Of a stretch of DNA of 64,000 nt, positions 53,771-60,669 are shown piece by piece (the first letter of the stretch is position 1; each line of letters opens with the position of its first letter). The DNA comes from Mucilaginibacter cryoferens (GTDB taxonomy: Bacteria > Bacteroidota > Bacteroidia > Sphingobacteriales > Sphingobacteriaceae), in contig NZ_JACHCR010000017.1 of the NCBI RefSeq assembly GCF_014205845.1, positions 90,473 through 154,472 on the forward strand, read 5' to 3'. The notes under the pieces were generated by a model that was given only the letters and a program-made list of their open reading frames with translations, ran no database searches and had not been told where the DNA came from. The position numbers were made by a program, and so were the translations under genes.

Positions 53771-54544
53771 TTATACAAGCGAAGCGATTAAAGCATCCAG
53801 GTCATGCAGTTTAAGCATGTTTGGCCCATCGCTAAGTGCGTTGTCTGGATCGGGATGGGTTTCAATGAAGTAACCATCGGCACCAAAAGCTTTGGCAGCC
53901 AATGCCATCATGGGTACAAAAGTACGGTCGCCACCTGTTTTGCCTCCTGCCCCACCCGGGCGTTGCACAGAGTGAGTACAATCCATACAAACCGGGTGCC
54001 CAAAAGCTTTCATATCGTAAATATTTCTGAAATCTACAGCAAGGTTGTTGTAACCATACATATTGCCGCGTTCGGTAAGTATTACCTGGTTGTTGCCGGC
54101 TTCCAATACTTTCTGAGCCGGGTAAAACATATCTGCACCAGACAAAAACTGCGCCTTTTTAACGTTTACTATTTTACCTGTTTTGGCAGCTGCCACCAAC
54201 AGATCTGTTTGGCGGCATAAAAAGGCCGGGATTTGCAACACATCTACAACCTCGGCGGCTATAGCAGCCTGAAACGGTTCGTGAATATCTGTTATTACCG
54301 GTAAACCAAATTTATCTTTTACGTTTTGCAGCATTTCCATGCCTTTTTCAATCCCCGGGCCACGGTACGAATGAATGGATGTACGATTAGCTTTATCAAA
54401 CGATGATTTAAAAACTACCGGTACATTGTACTTCTGACCAACTTCGGCAACTTTTTCGGCTACGGTATACAACAGTTCCTGGTTTTCCATTACACAGGGA
54501 CCTAATATAAAAAACGGCTTTTGCCGTATCTGTTCAAACAACAT
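53771..54544 (-). CDS. kdsA: 3-deoxy-8-phosphooctulonate synthase (KdsA)
   Basis: About 257 residues from the ATG at 54544 (MLFEQIRQKPFFILGPCVMEN); the frame opens seven codons earlier. The fold is the (beta/alpha)8 aldolase type. FKSSFDKANRTS binds phosphoenolpyruvate and arabinose 5-phosphate, followed by VITDIHEPFQ, FLCRQTDLL and DCTHSVQRPGG. It condenses PEP and arabinose 5-phosphate to Kdo 8-phosphate for lipopolysaccharide. It lies just downstream of a palindromic repeat and next to kdsD. Confidence 0.94.
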   Translation of the reverse strand: MLFEQIRQKPFFILGPCVMENQELLYTVAEKVAEVGQKYNVPVVFKSSFDKANRTSIHSYRGPGIEKGMEMLQNVKDKFGLPVITDIHEPFQAAIAAEVVDVLQIPAFLCRQTDLLVAAAKTGKIVNVKKAQFLSGADMFYPAQKVLEAGNNQVILTERGNMYGYNNLAVDFRNIYDMKAFGHPVCMDCTHSVQRPGGAGGKTGGDRTFVPMMALAAKAFGADGYFIETHPDPDNALSDGPNMLKLHDLDALIASLV

Positions 54545-54578
54545 AGTATATAGGTTATGGAGCAAAGATAATGATAAG

Positions 54579-54743
54579 CACGAATTTCACGAATGAAACT
54601 AAACTAGCACGAAGTAAAGGCACGTTATTAACTATTCTCAGTTATTCCGAATTGCTCCTTGAAATTTGGGCTAATTAGTTTCATTCGTGAAATTGGTGTT
54701 ACATCAAATTCGTGTTAATTAGTTTTTATTAGTGAAATTCGTG
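54579..54743. repeat. Palindromic CACGAATTTCACGAATG repeat element
   Basis: CACGAATTTCACGAATGAAACTAA at 54579-54602 is inverted at 54675-54698 with one mismatch. A third related copy, beginning TTAGTTTTTATTAGTGAAATT, ends at about 54743, three bases before the hscB ATG. It sits in the divergent gap between kdsA and hscB and therefore covers the likely promoters of both. Confidence 0.75.
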
Positions 54744-54745
54744 TC

Positions 54746-55273
54746 ATGAATAATTATTTTGAATTTTATGGCATTCCCGAGTCGTTTAATGTTGAGCCGG
54801 CGATGCTGAAAAAGAAATTTTATGAATTAAGCAAACTGTACCATCCGGACTTTCATGCCGGCGAAAACGAGGAAAAACAGCAGGAAATACTGGAATTATC
54901 TACCCTGAATAATAAAGCTTACCAGGTGTTAACCGACCCTGCGCGCAGAATGGAATACATTTTAAAGCTGTACGACCTGGTTTCTGAGGGGGCAAAACCA
55001 CAATTACCAACAGATTTTTTAATGGAAATGATGGAAATTAATGAGCGCCTGATGGAAGCCGATGATGCCGCAGAGTTAGGATCGATAGCTGCGGAAGTGC
55101 TTGCTTTTGAGGATGATATTAACCAAAAATTAGGCGAGCTGACCACAGATTACCCCACATTAGACCATACCGCGCAGGAAGATCGGCGCATAAAAATTGC
55201 AGATATTTACTACAGACAAAAATATTTGTTGCGAATTAAGGAGAGTTTAGATACATTTGCAGCCCGCCTGTAA
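54746..55273 (+). CDS. hscB: Fe-S cluster co-chaperone HscB (DnaJ-type)
   Basis: A 175-residue J-protein. The J domain is at residues 1-75, with the HPD motif in LYHPDFH and DPARRMEYILKLY. The C-terminal helical domain (about 90-175) binds the scaffold IscU. It delivers IscU to the Hsp70 HscA for iron-sulfur transfer. The stop lies 29 bp before tRNA-Leu(CAA), which may be transcribed from the same promoter. Confidence 0.9.
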   Translation: MNNYFEFYGIPESFNVEPAMLKKKFYELSKLYHPDFHAGENEEKQQEILELSTLNNKAYQVLTDPARRMEYILKLYDLVSEGAKPQLPTDFLMEMMEINERLMEADDAAELGSIAAEVLAFEDDINQKLGELTTDYPTLDHTAQEDRRIKIADIYYRQKYLLRIKESLDTFAARL

Positions 55274-55302
55274 GGAATAACACATTAATTACGGCAGAGG
55301 AT

Positions 55303-55382
55303 GCCCAGCTGGCGGAATTGGTAGACGCGCTGGTCTCAAACACCTGTGGGAAACCGTGCCGGTTCGACTCCGGCGCTGGGTA
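55303..55382 (+). tRNA. tRNA-Leu(CAA), integration target of the mobile element
   Basis: A class II tRNA. The acceptor stem GCCCAGC/GCTGGGT has one G-T pair at the end, the discriminator is A and the T-loop is TTCGACT. The anticodon loop is CTCAAAC with anticodon CAA. In the anticodon stem CTGGT/ACCTG, pair 28-42 is T opposite T, a mismatch. A serine recombinase gene on the other strand runs into the gene and stops in the anticodon loop, so the 3' half is probably the element's attachment site. Confidence 0.92.
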
Positions 55383-56922
55383 CAAAGCCGTGATTAGGAC
55401 GAATTTTAGTTCTAACACGGCTTTGTTTTTTTGGTGAAATACTGTTAATCAGATAGATAAGCTCTACTGCTTTATTCAGTTTTCCGGTTCGATGTACCAA
55501 GCCATCAAAACTCCATTTTTCAAGAAAGATCGAACCAATAATATCCCGCTGATGCCCAATATCTGCGTTTAAATACAATAGATCAAGCTTTTTGAGGTTT
55601 TCGACTGCTTTATACACTAAGCTATCAATATCAACTGTAGCCGCAGTATTGGCCACAAAATCATTTAGCCTGGCTTCCAGTATCATGATCTTTTCTTCAG
55701 CTTCTGCTTTGATTGTTTTGTAATCATTCCCGCTTATATCATCGGATAATAACAACTCCCTGGCTTTGGTTATGCGGTTATTGTTTTCGGTGATTTGCGC
55801 GATATAATTTTTCCGTTCAGTACGGAAATAATCACTCCCACCATTATATAAATCAAGTATAACCTCTTTATATAATGCAGCCATGCCCGGTTTGGGAATA
55901 AACTCCCGAAGTTTTCGCACAAAAGCCATGTTGACATGCTCTGCCTTATAACGACAGCCACAGGATGGCTGGCAATGGTAGTAGTGGTAATAATTGTTTC
56001 TGCCCTTTGATGCGCTGCCCGTCAGCAAACGGGTACAGCGGGAACATTTAAGGAAACCTCTTAGCGGTAATTTATCGGGCGCAACCACTAAAATGCCGTG
56101 GGAACTGTTAACGCCAATATCTCTTACCCTACCATCCATCATTTCCTGGGCTTTGTAAAATATAACCTCGGATATGAGCGGCTCATGCAATCCTTGTACA
56201 ATCTGCTTTTCCTCATTTTTATAGGCAGGAACTAAAACCTTACCGCAATAGCCAACATTTCTTAAAGCCGTTCTGAAACTTGTCGCGCTACATTTTAACC
56301 CCTGGTGTTTGGCCATTTTCCAAATTTCCTGCGTGGTAAACACGCCCTCGGCTACCTGCTCAAAGGCCCAGCGCATGTGCGTGGCTTCCGGTTCATCAAA
56401 AGCTACATACTTAGTACCATTCTCTCTCGTTTTATTGATGTAGCCGGGCGGCGCAACGCCTAACCACCGGCCCTCCTTCCGAGCTTGGCGCATACCTGTT
56501 TTTACGTTCAAGGCCCTGCGGTCGTTTTCTATTTCCGGCGTAGTGAGGTAAACGGCCAGCATCATTTTATTTTCCGGGACATTCATATCCAATGGCTGTT
56601 CGATGGCTTGCGGTTCTACGCCGATTTTGCGCAAGGTGCTGATCATTTGGTAAGCATCGCTTGCATTGCGGCTAAACCTGTCCCACTTGGTAAACAGTAC
56701 CAAATCTGTTTTACCTTTATACTTCTTTAATTCGGCAAGCAGCTTTATCCATTCTGGCCGTTCAAATGTTTTAGCGGAATGATCCTCAAAAATAATTTTC
56801 CTTACAGTAATGGCATTGATCGCACAATACTTTAAAAGCACATCTTCCTGAAGCCGTTGTGAATAGCCTTTATCTGCCTGTTCGTCGGTGCTTACCCTAA
56901 TATATAAATCAGCTATTCTCAT
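55336..56922 (-). CDS. Serine recombinase (large resolvase/integrase family)
   Basis: A 528-residue recombinase. The N-terminal catalytic domain (1-150) has LYIRVSTDEQ with the nucleophile Ser, and a recombinase domain follows. CSRCTRLLTG with HYYHCQPSCGCRY (about 295-335) is a zinc ribbon, and a coiled coil lies around 370-420. The last nine residues, EPARFPTGV, and the TGA stop are encoded by the antisense of tRNA-Leu(CAA), with TGA opposite the anticodon loop. It probably integrates and excises the element. The 28-bp-spaced small gene upstream is a likely partner. Confidence 0.92.
   Translation of the reverse strand: MRIADLYIRVSTDEQADKGYSQRLQEDVLLKYCAINAITVRKIIFEDHSAKTFERPEWIKLLAELKKYKGKTDLVLFTKWDRFSRNASDAYQMISTLRKIGVEPQAIEQPLDMNVPENKMMLAVYLTTPEIENDRRALNVKTGMRQARKEGRWLGVAPPGYINKTRENGTKYVAFDEPEATHMRWAFEQVAEGVFTTQEIWKMAKHQGLKCSATSFRTALRNVGYCGKVLVPAYKNEEKQIVQGLHEPLISEVIFYKAQEMMDGRVRDIGVNSSHGILVVAPDKLPLRGFLKCSRCTRLLTGSASKGRNNYYHYYHCQPSCGCRYKAEHVNMAFVRKLREFIPKPGMAALYKEVILDLYNGGSDYFRTERKNYIAQITENNNRITKARELLLSDDISGNDYKTIKAEAEEKIMILEARLNDFVANTAATVDIDSLVYKAVENLKKLDLLYLNADIGHQRDIIGSIFLEKWSFDGLVHRTGKLNKAVELIYLINSISPKKQSRVRTKIRPNHGFVPSAGVEPARFPTGV
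55383..55431 (+). terminator. Terminator after tRNA-Leu(CAA), inside the recombinase 3' coding region
   Basis: CAAAGCCGTG at 55383 pairs with CACGGCTTTG, and the inner TTAGGAC pairs with GTTCTAA, giving a long stem followed by seven T. It ends tRNA transcripts on the plus strand. The same bases encode the last part of the recombinase on the minus strand. Confidence 0.75.
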
Positions 56923-56949
56923 AGTTTTGTATAAATGTTCAAAAAACTG

Positions 56950-57144
56950 TTAAAGTATTTTTGATTGTTTAAACTTGATTTCCAGCGCATTAAGCTCTGT
57001 TTCTATAGCTAATTTACCAAATTTATACATAAAATCCAAAATTATTTGCGCTTCTTCAAGGGTAACTTTCGTACCGTGTTTAGCTAATATTTCAACTGCT
57101 TTCGCGGGCGTAATATTGCGTTTTGTGGAATAAATGATTTGCAT
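56950..57144 (-). CDS. Small helical protein paired with the recombinase
   Basis: A 64-residue protein from the ATG at 57144; the frame is open to 57168. The sequence IIYSTKRNITPAKAVEILAKHGTKVTLEEAQIILDFMYKFGKLAI looks all-helical and is of a kind often found beside recombinase genes in Bacteroidota mobile elements (from memory). It has no membrane helix. It precedes the recombinase by 28 bp on the same strand, so it may be a directionality or regulatory factor. The function is inferred only. Confidence 0.65.
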   Translation of the reverse strand: MQIIYSTKRNITPAKAVEILAKHGTKVTLEEAQIILDFMYKFGKLAIETELNALEIKFKQSKIL

Positions 57145-57191
57145 ATCATACCTGTTTATGAGGTACAATATTGTTAACTTATTATTTGGGA

Positions 57192-57210
57192 TTTAGGCAA
57201 GTAGCCTAAA
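57192..57210. promoter_or_regulatory. Palindrome TTTAGGC-AAGTA-GCCTAAA, left of the RsbQ cassette
   Basis: A perfect 7-bp inverted repeat with 5-bp spacer in the divergent gap between the recombinase partner gene and the hydrolase gene. A related 19-bp palindrome (16 of 19 bases the same) lies at 59647-59665 on the other side of the two-gene cassette. It may be an operator or a boundary mark. Confidence 0.6.
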
Positions 57211-57309
57211 ATTAAATATAAACGGTCCGAACAACATAATCCTGTAACAGAATAGACGTCATAAACGGTAACAGCACAATAAATCGTATCTTAGCAGTAA
57301 ATACAATCT

Positions 57310-58101
57310 ATGGAATCTATTATCAAACGGAATAACGTTAACGTAATCGGGAATGGCGAACAGGTCATGCTGTTTGCACACGGTTTTGGCTGCGATCAGC
57401 GGTCATGGCAATTTGTGGTGGATGCTTTCACAGATGATTATCGGGTTGTCCTTTTTGATTATGTGGGATCAGGTAAGTCTGATCTGAGCCAATACAGTTC
57501 CGCCAAATATGGTAAGCTGGAAGGTTATGCACAGGATATCTTGGACGTATGTAAAGCCCTGTCTCTTCGTGACGTGATTTTTGTAGGTCACTCCGTAAGT
57601 GCTATGATCGGTGCGCTGGCTGCCGTTCGGGAACCGGGCTATTTTAAAAAATTGGTATTCATCGGGCCTTCTCCACGCTATTTGAATGATGAAGGCTATA
57701 CAGGCGGCTTTGAGCGCGCCGACCTGGAAAGCCTGTTTGAATTTATGGATAGCAACTACCTGGGCTGGTCAAGCACGATGGCACCGGCAATTATGGGTAA
57801 TGCTGATCGGCCGGAACTGGGTGCGTTTTTGACGAATAGTTTTTGCGCCACTGATCCCGAAGTTGCCCGTGAATTCGCCAGGGTCACCTTTTTTTCAGAT
57901 AACCGTGCAGATTTGGCGAAACTGACAATCGAAAGCCTGACCCTGCAATGCGATGAGGATATTATAGCCCCACTGACTGTAGGCGAATATGTTAAAGCTA
58001 ACACACCAAATAATGAACTTGTGATATTGAAGGCGACCGGGCATTGTCCGCATATCAGTGAACCGACAGCAACGATTAAGGCGATTAAGGCCTTCCTATA
58101 G
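57310..58101 (+). CDS. rsbQ: RsbQ-like alpha/beta hydrolase (KAI2/D14-type fold)
   Basis: A 263-residue hydrolase closely matching Bacillus RsbQ along its whole length: LFAHGFGCDQRSW, VVLFDYVGSGKSDL, YAQDILDVCKAL, FIGPSPRYLND, and LQCDEDIIAP. The catalytic triad is Ser95 (GHSVSAMIG), Asp217 and His245 (GHCPHIS). RsbQ partners the PAS phosphatase RsbP in the Bacillus energy-stress pathway and is a bacterial relative of plant karrikin/strigolactone receptors. Here the partner gene, 4 bp downstream, is a PAS histidine kinase. A TATCTTAG element at 57287-57294 is a near-match to the -7 box. Confidence 0.92.
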   Translation: MESIIKRNNVNVIGNGEQVMLFAHGFGCDQRSWQFVVDAFTDDYRVVLFDYVGSGKSDLSQYSSAKYGKLEGYAQDILDVCKALSLRDVIFVGHSVSAMIGALAAVREPGYFKKLVFIGPSPRYLNDEGYTGGFERADLESLFEFMDSNYLGWSSTMAPAIMGNADRPELGAFLTNSFCATDPEVAREFARVTFFSDNRADLAKLTIESLTLQCDEDIIAPLTVGEYVKANTPNNELVILKATGHCPHISEPTATIKAIKAFL

Positions 58102-58105
58102 CTTA

Positions 58106-59587
58106 ATGTCAATGACGAGTGAAAACGTAAAGGAACTTTTAATTCGGGTGATCGACTCGGAAGCCTTATACCAACAGGCACCTTGTGGGTACATTACTTT
58201 TACAACCGATGGGACGATCATTAGGATCAATCAGACGCTATTGAGCTGGCTTGGCCATACCGCAGAGGAGACGCTTTATATCAAAAAGTTCGGTGATTTC
58301 TTATCCAAAGGTGGCCAGATCCATTATGAAATGTTTTTCCGCCCGATGCTTAACGTGAGCGGCAGCGTTAAAGAACTGAGTTATGAGTTACATACGAAAC
58401 AGGGTACTGTTTTCCATGTCCTGTTTGGTGCCGTAGCGATCAAGGACGACAACGGCCAGGTGATTGCCGTAAATGCCATATTAACGGACAATACCGACCG
58501 CAAACACTACGAACAGGAATTATTATTGGCCCGAAATCAAGCGGAAAAAGAAAAACGCAACCTGCAATTTCTCGCTGACCTGACACCTGATTTGATCTGG
58601 ACAACCACGCCTGACGGGGAGATCGATTATATCAACGCCCGTTTTGCTGATTACTTCCAGGTTCCTGGAAGAACATTTACGCAGGATCAGTTTTTAACGC
58701 GTATACATCAGGACGACCGGGCAGACTTTATCACCGCGTGGGCAGATAAATTAAAATGTGGTGATCCATTATCCCATGATCTGCGCCTGGAAAACCACAA
58801 CGGCGAATACAAGTGGCATTTAGTGAAATCCGTACCCCATTACAGTGAACAGCAAGAGATCTTAAAGTGGTTCGGTTCCTGTACGGACATCAATGATCAT
58901 AAACTGGCACTCACCAAAAAAGATGAATTTATCAGTGTAGCCAGCCACGAATTGAAAACGCCCCTGACTACCTTGATGGGAATACTCCAGGTACTGGAAC
59001 GTCTAAAGTCCAACCCTTCCGCACCGATGCTGGGCGAATTTATCGACCGTGCTAATAAAAACGCAAAAAAAATAAATTCGCTGGTAGGCGAGCTTTTAAA
59101 TGTAGGCCAGCTGACTGCTGGACAATTACGATTGAATAAAGAATATTTCAATATACATGAACTTCTTGATAACTGCTGTCAGTATGTGCGTACCGAACAT
59201 GCCTTCGAGATCGTCATCGACGGCGACCCGGAATTGCAGGTGTACGCGGATGCTGGCCGTATTGAGCAAGTAGTGGTAAATTATATCAATAATGCTGTCA
59301 AATACGCACCCAATAGTGGCAGTCTGACTATAAGTTTTAGTAAACTTACTGAAGATATAAAGATTTCCGTCACGGATAACGGCCCTGGCATACCGGAAGA
59401 AAAAATACCCTATCTTTTCGACAGATTCTACCGCATTGATCATGGTGGCAGTCAATATGCCGGTTTGGGTTTAGGTTTGTACATATGCGCCGAGATCGTC
59501 AAAAGGCACGGGGGCCGGGTTGGCGTCGACAGTGAACTTGGCAAAGGAAGCGCTTTTTGGTTGACATTGCCGATAACAAAATATTGA
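58106..59587 (+). CDS. PAS-PAS sensor histidine kinase, first PAS RsbP-like
   Basis: 493 residues from the ATG at 58106, 4 bp past the hydrolase stop; the frame is open upstream but that would overlap the hydrolase gene. PAS1 (about 18-133), with APCGYITFTTDGTIIRINQTLL and FFRPMLNVSG, resembles the RsbP PAS domain. PAS2 (about 155-265) is a PAC-type domain. HisKA has the phosphorylated His281 in SHELKTPLTTL. HATPase has N-box VVNYINNAVKYAPN and G boxes DNGPGIP and GLGLGLYI. There is no membrane helix, so it is cytosolic. No response-regulator gene is adjacent. Confidence 0.92.
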   Translation: MSMTSENVKELLIRVIDSEALYQQAPCGYITFTTDGTIIRINQTLLSWLGHTAEETLYIKKFGDFLSKGGQIHYEMFFRPMLNVSGSVKELSYELHTKQGTVFHVLFGAVAIKDDNGQVIAVNAILTDNTDRKHYEQELLLARNQAEKEKRNLQFLADLTPDLIWTTTPDGEIDYINARFADYFQVPGRTFTQDQFLTRIHQDDRADFITAWADKLKCGDPLSHDLRLENHNGEYKWHLVKSVPHYSEQQEILKWFGSCTDINDHKLALTKKDEFISVASHELKTPLTTLMGILQVLERLKSNPSAPMLGEFIDRANKNAKKINSLVGELLNVGQLTAGQLRLNKEYFNIHELLDNCCQYVRTEHAFEIVIDGDPELQVYADAGRIEQVVVNYINNAVKYAPNSGSLTISFSKLTEDIKISVTDNGPGIPEEKIPYLFDRFYRIDHGGSQYAGLGLGLYICAEIVKRHGGRVGVDSELGKGSAFWLTLPITKY

Positions 59588-59646
59588 ATTTTTACATCGA
59601 TAATCCAAGAATTAAAAACAATTAGTTGCTTATATTGGATAGATAT

Positions 59647-59665
59647 TTTAGGCAACTTGCCTAAT
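59647..59665. promoter_or_regulatory. Palindrome TTAGGCAA-C-TTGCCTAA, right of the RsbQ cassette
   Basis: A perfect 8-bp inverted repeat around one base at 59648-59664, just past the kinase stop. Its 19-bp context, TTTAGGCAACTTGCCTAAT, matches the palindrome at 57192 in 16 positions. Confidence 0.6.
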
Positions 59666-59690
59666 CCCTAAAATCCCCCTTCCGACTTTT

Positions 59691-59710
59691 GACTATCAAA
59701 TCAGATAGTC
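59691..59710 (+). promoter_or_regulatory. Inverted repeat touching the start codon of the 57-residue ORF
   Basis: GACTATC (59691-59697) and GATAGTC (59704-59710) are a perfect inverted pair with a 6-base loop, AAATCA. The ATG follows at the very next base. In RNA the hairpin would hide the ribosome binding site; in DNA it could be an operator. Confidence 0.5.
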
Positions 59711-59884
59711 ATGAAGAACAATGAAGTCATACCCGATCTTAAAGGCCGTAAGTTCAACGGCCACCTTACCAAAATCAAACGTATCCGCACGGAGCCGCGT
59801 CAGCAGATACGCCGACTACTGCGTTCCTTTGTTCCGCTCGACCTGCCAGGCCGCAAGCCGGAACCCGATCAGCAAATCCCATAA
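59711..59884 (+). CDS. Small basic protein in the mobilization region (57 residues)
   Basis: An ORF of 57 codons, shorter than usual gene-finding cut-offs, starting MKNNEVIPDLKGRKF and ending with TAA at 59882. It is rich in Arg, Lys and Pro (KIKRIRTEPRQQIRRLLRSF), as expected of a nucleic-acid-binding accessory protein. No other good frame covers this stretch: the overlapping ORF in another frame at 59721 has a poor, Ser/Arg-rich composition. The family is not recognised. It lies upstream of the oriT-like region. Confidence 0.48.
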   Translation: MKNNEVIPDLKGRKFNGHLTKIKRIRTEPRQQIRRLLRSFVPLDLPGRKPEPDQQIP

Positions 59885-60104
59885 AAACCGGGGCCGCAGG
59901 CTGCCTGGTTTCTGTTTAAAAGCGTCCTTTTTTTTGCAAAAAAAATGGAGCAAGCGGGAATTGGGCAGTGGCCCTATTCGCTTGCCGTTTGCCATGCAAA
60001 CGGGGTTGTCAGCATTCTCCGGGAATGCTGTATGCTGTTCAGGATATATTCAAGGCCGTTTTTAGCATTCCCTCGGGAATTACTACAAACAAAAATTCAT
60101 TGCC
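59885..60104. other. Putative origin of transfer (oriT) region
   Basis: A 220-bp non-coding stretch directly upstream of bfmA with three inverted repeats. The first is CAAGCGGGAAT paired with ATTCGCTTG at 59951-59984, with an inner GGC/GCC. The second is CAGCATTC/GAATGCTG, perfect, at 60010-60030. The third is AGCATTCCCTCGGGAATTA at 60064-60082. Clustered hairpins before relaxase genes are the usual oriT setting. The nick site cannot be placed by eye. Confidence 0.55.
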
Positions 60105-60662
60105 ATGTCAACACCAAACGATTATAAAAAGACAGTCAAGTACACCGAGGAAACGGACGAAAAATTACAGAAGCTGGCAGACCAGGCAGGCCGTACCAAA
60201 CGCGAGTTTTTCATCCAAATGGTGGAATACTTTTACCGGACGAAAAAAGACCCCAGGGATATTAATGACGAGTTGCTGAAAAAGACACTGGCCAAAAACC
60301 ACGATACCTATATCCGCTTTATCAGGGCGCAGGAAGAAAAAGTATTGATACCCGTTAAGGTGGAAGTTGACCGGATGATACAGTCGCAGATCAAGATCCT
60401 GGATTTCTTTAATAGTCACGTATTAAAGGCAAACAAGGATTTATTGAGTAACCAGCAAGCACAGGTAGAAAAATTCACAGCAACCGATAAGCTACTCAAA
60501 GCCATTACCGAAAAACTGGAAACCAAAGAAAGCCTCAAACTTAAATTCCTGTACATCCTGAACAATTACAGCAAGGCCAGGGAAAGTTTCAGTTTCACTA
60601 CATCGGCAAAGGATAAGGAAGAACTGATACAACAGGCCCGCCAACAGATCGCCAAACTTTAA
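60105..60662 (+). CDS. bfmA: BfmA/BtgA-family mobilization protein
   Basis: A 185-residue, charged, mostly helical protein. The start, YKKTVKYTEETDEKLQKLADQAGRTKREFFIQMVEYFYRTKKDP, has the ribbon-helix-helix-like outline of BfmA/BtgA mobilization proteins, which bind oriT and help the relaxase. A long coiled-coil-like part follows. It is 7 bp upstream of the relaxase gene and begins a mobilization operon of three genes. Confidence 0.85.
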   Translation: MSTPNDYKKTVKYTEETDEKLQKLADQAGRTKREFFIQMVEYFYRTKKDPRDINDELLKKTLAKNHDTYIRFIRAQEEKVLIPVKVEVDRMIQSQIKILDFFNSHVLKANKDLLSNQQAQVEKFTATDKLLKAITEKLETKESLKLKFLYILNNYSKARESFSFTTSAKDKEELIQQARQQIAKL

Positions 60663-60669
60663 AGCTATT

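Noticed and set aside
59721..60279. Three overlapping plus-strand ORFs of 60 to 114 codons in the oriT region
   Set aside because: Composition is poor, they overlap the better 57-codon ORF, the hairpins and the start of bfmA, and no start signal is evident.
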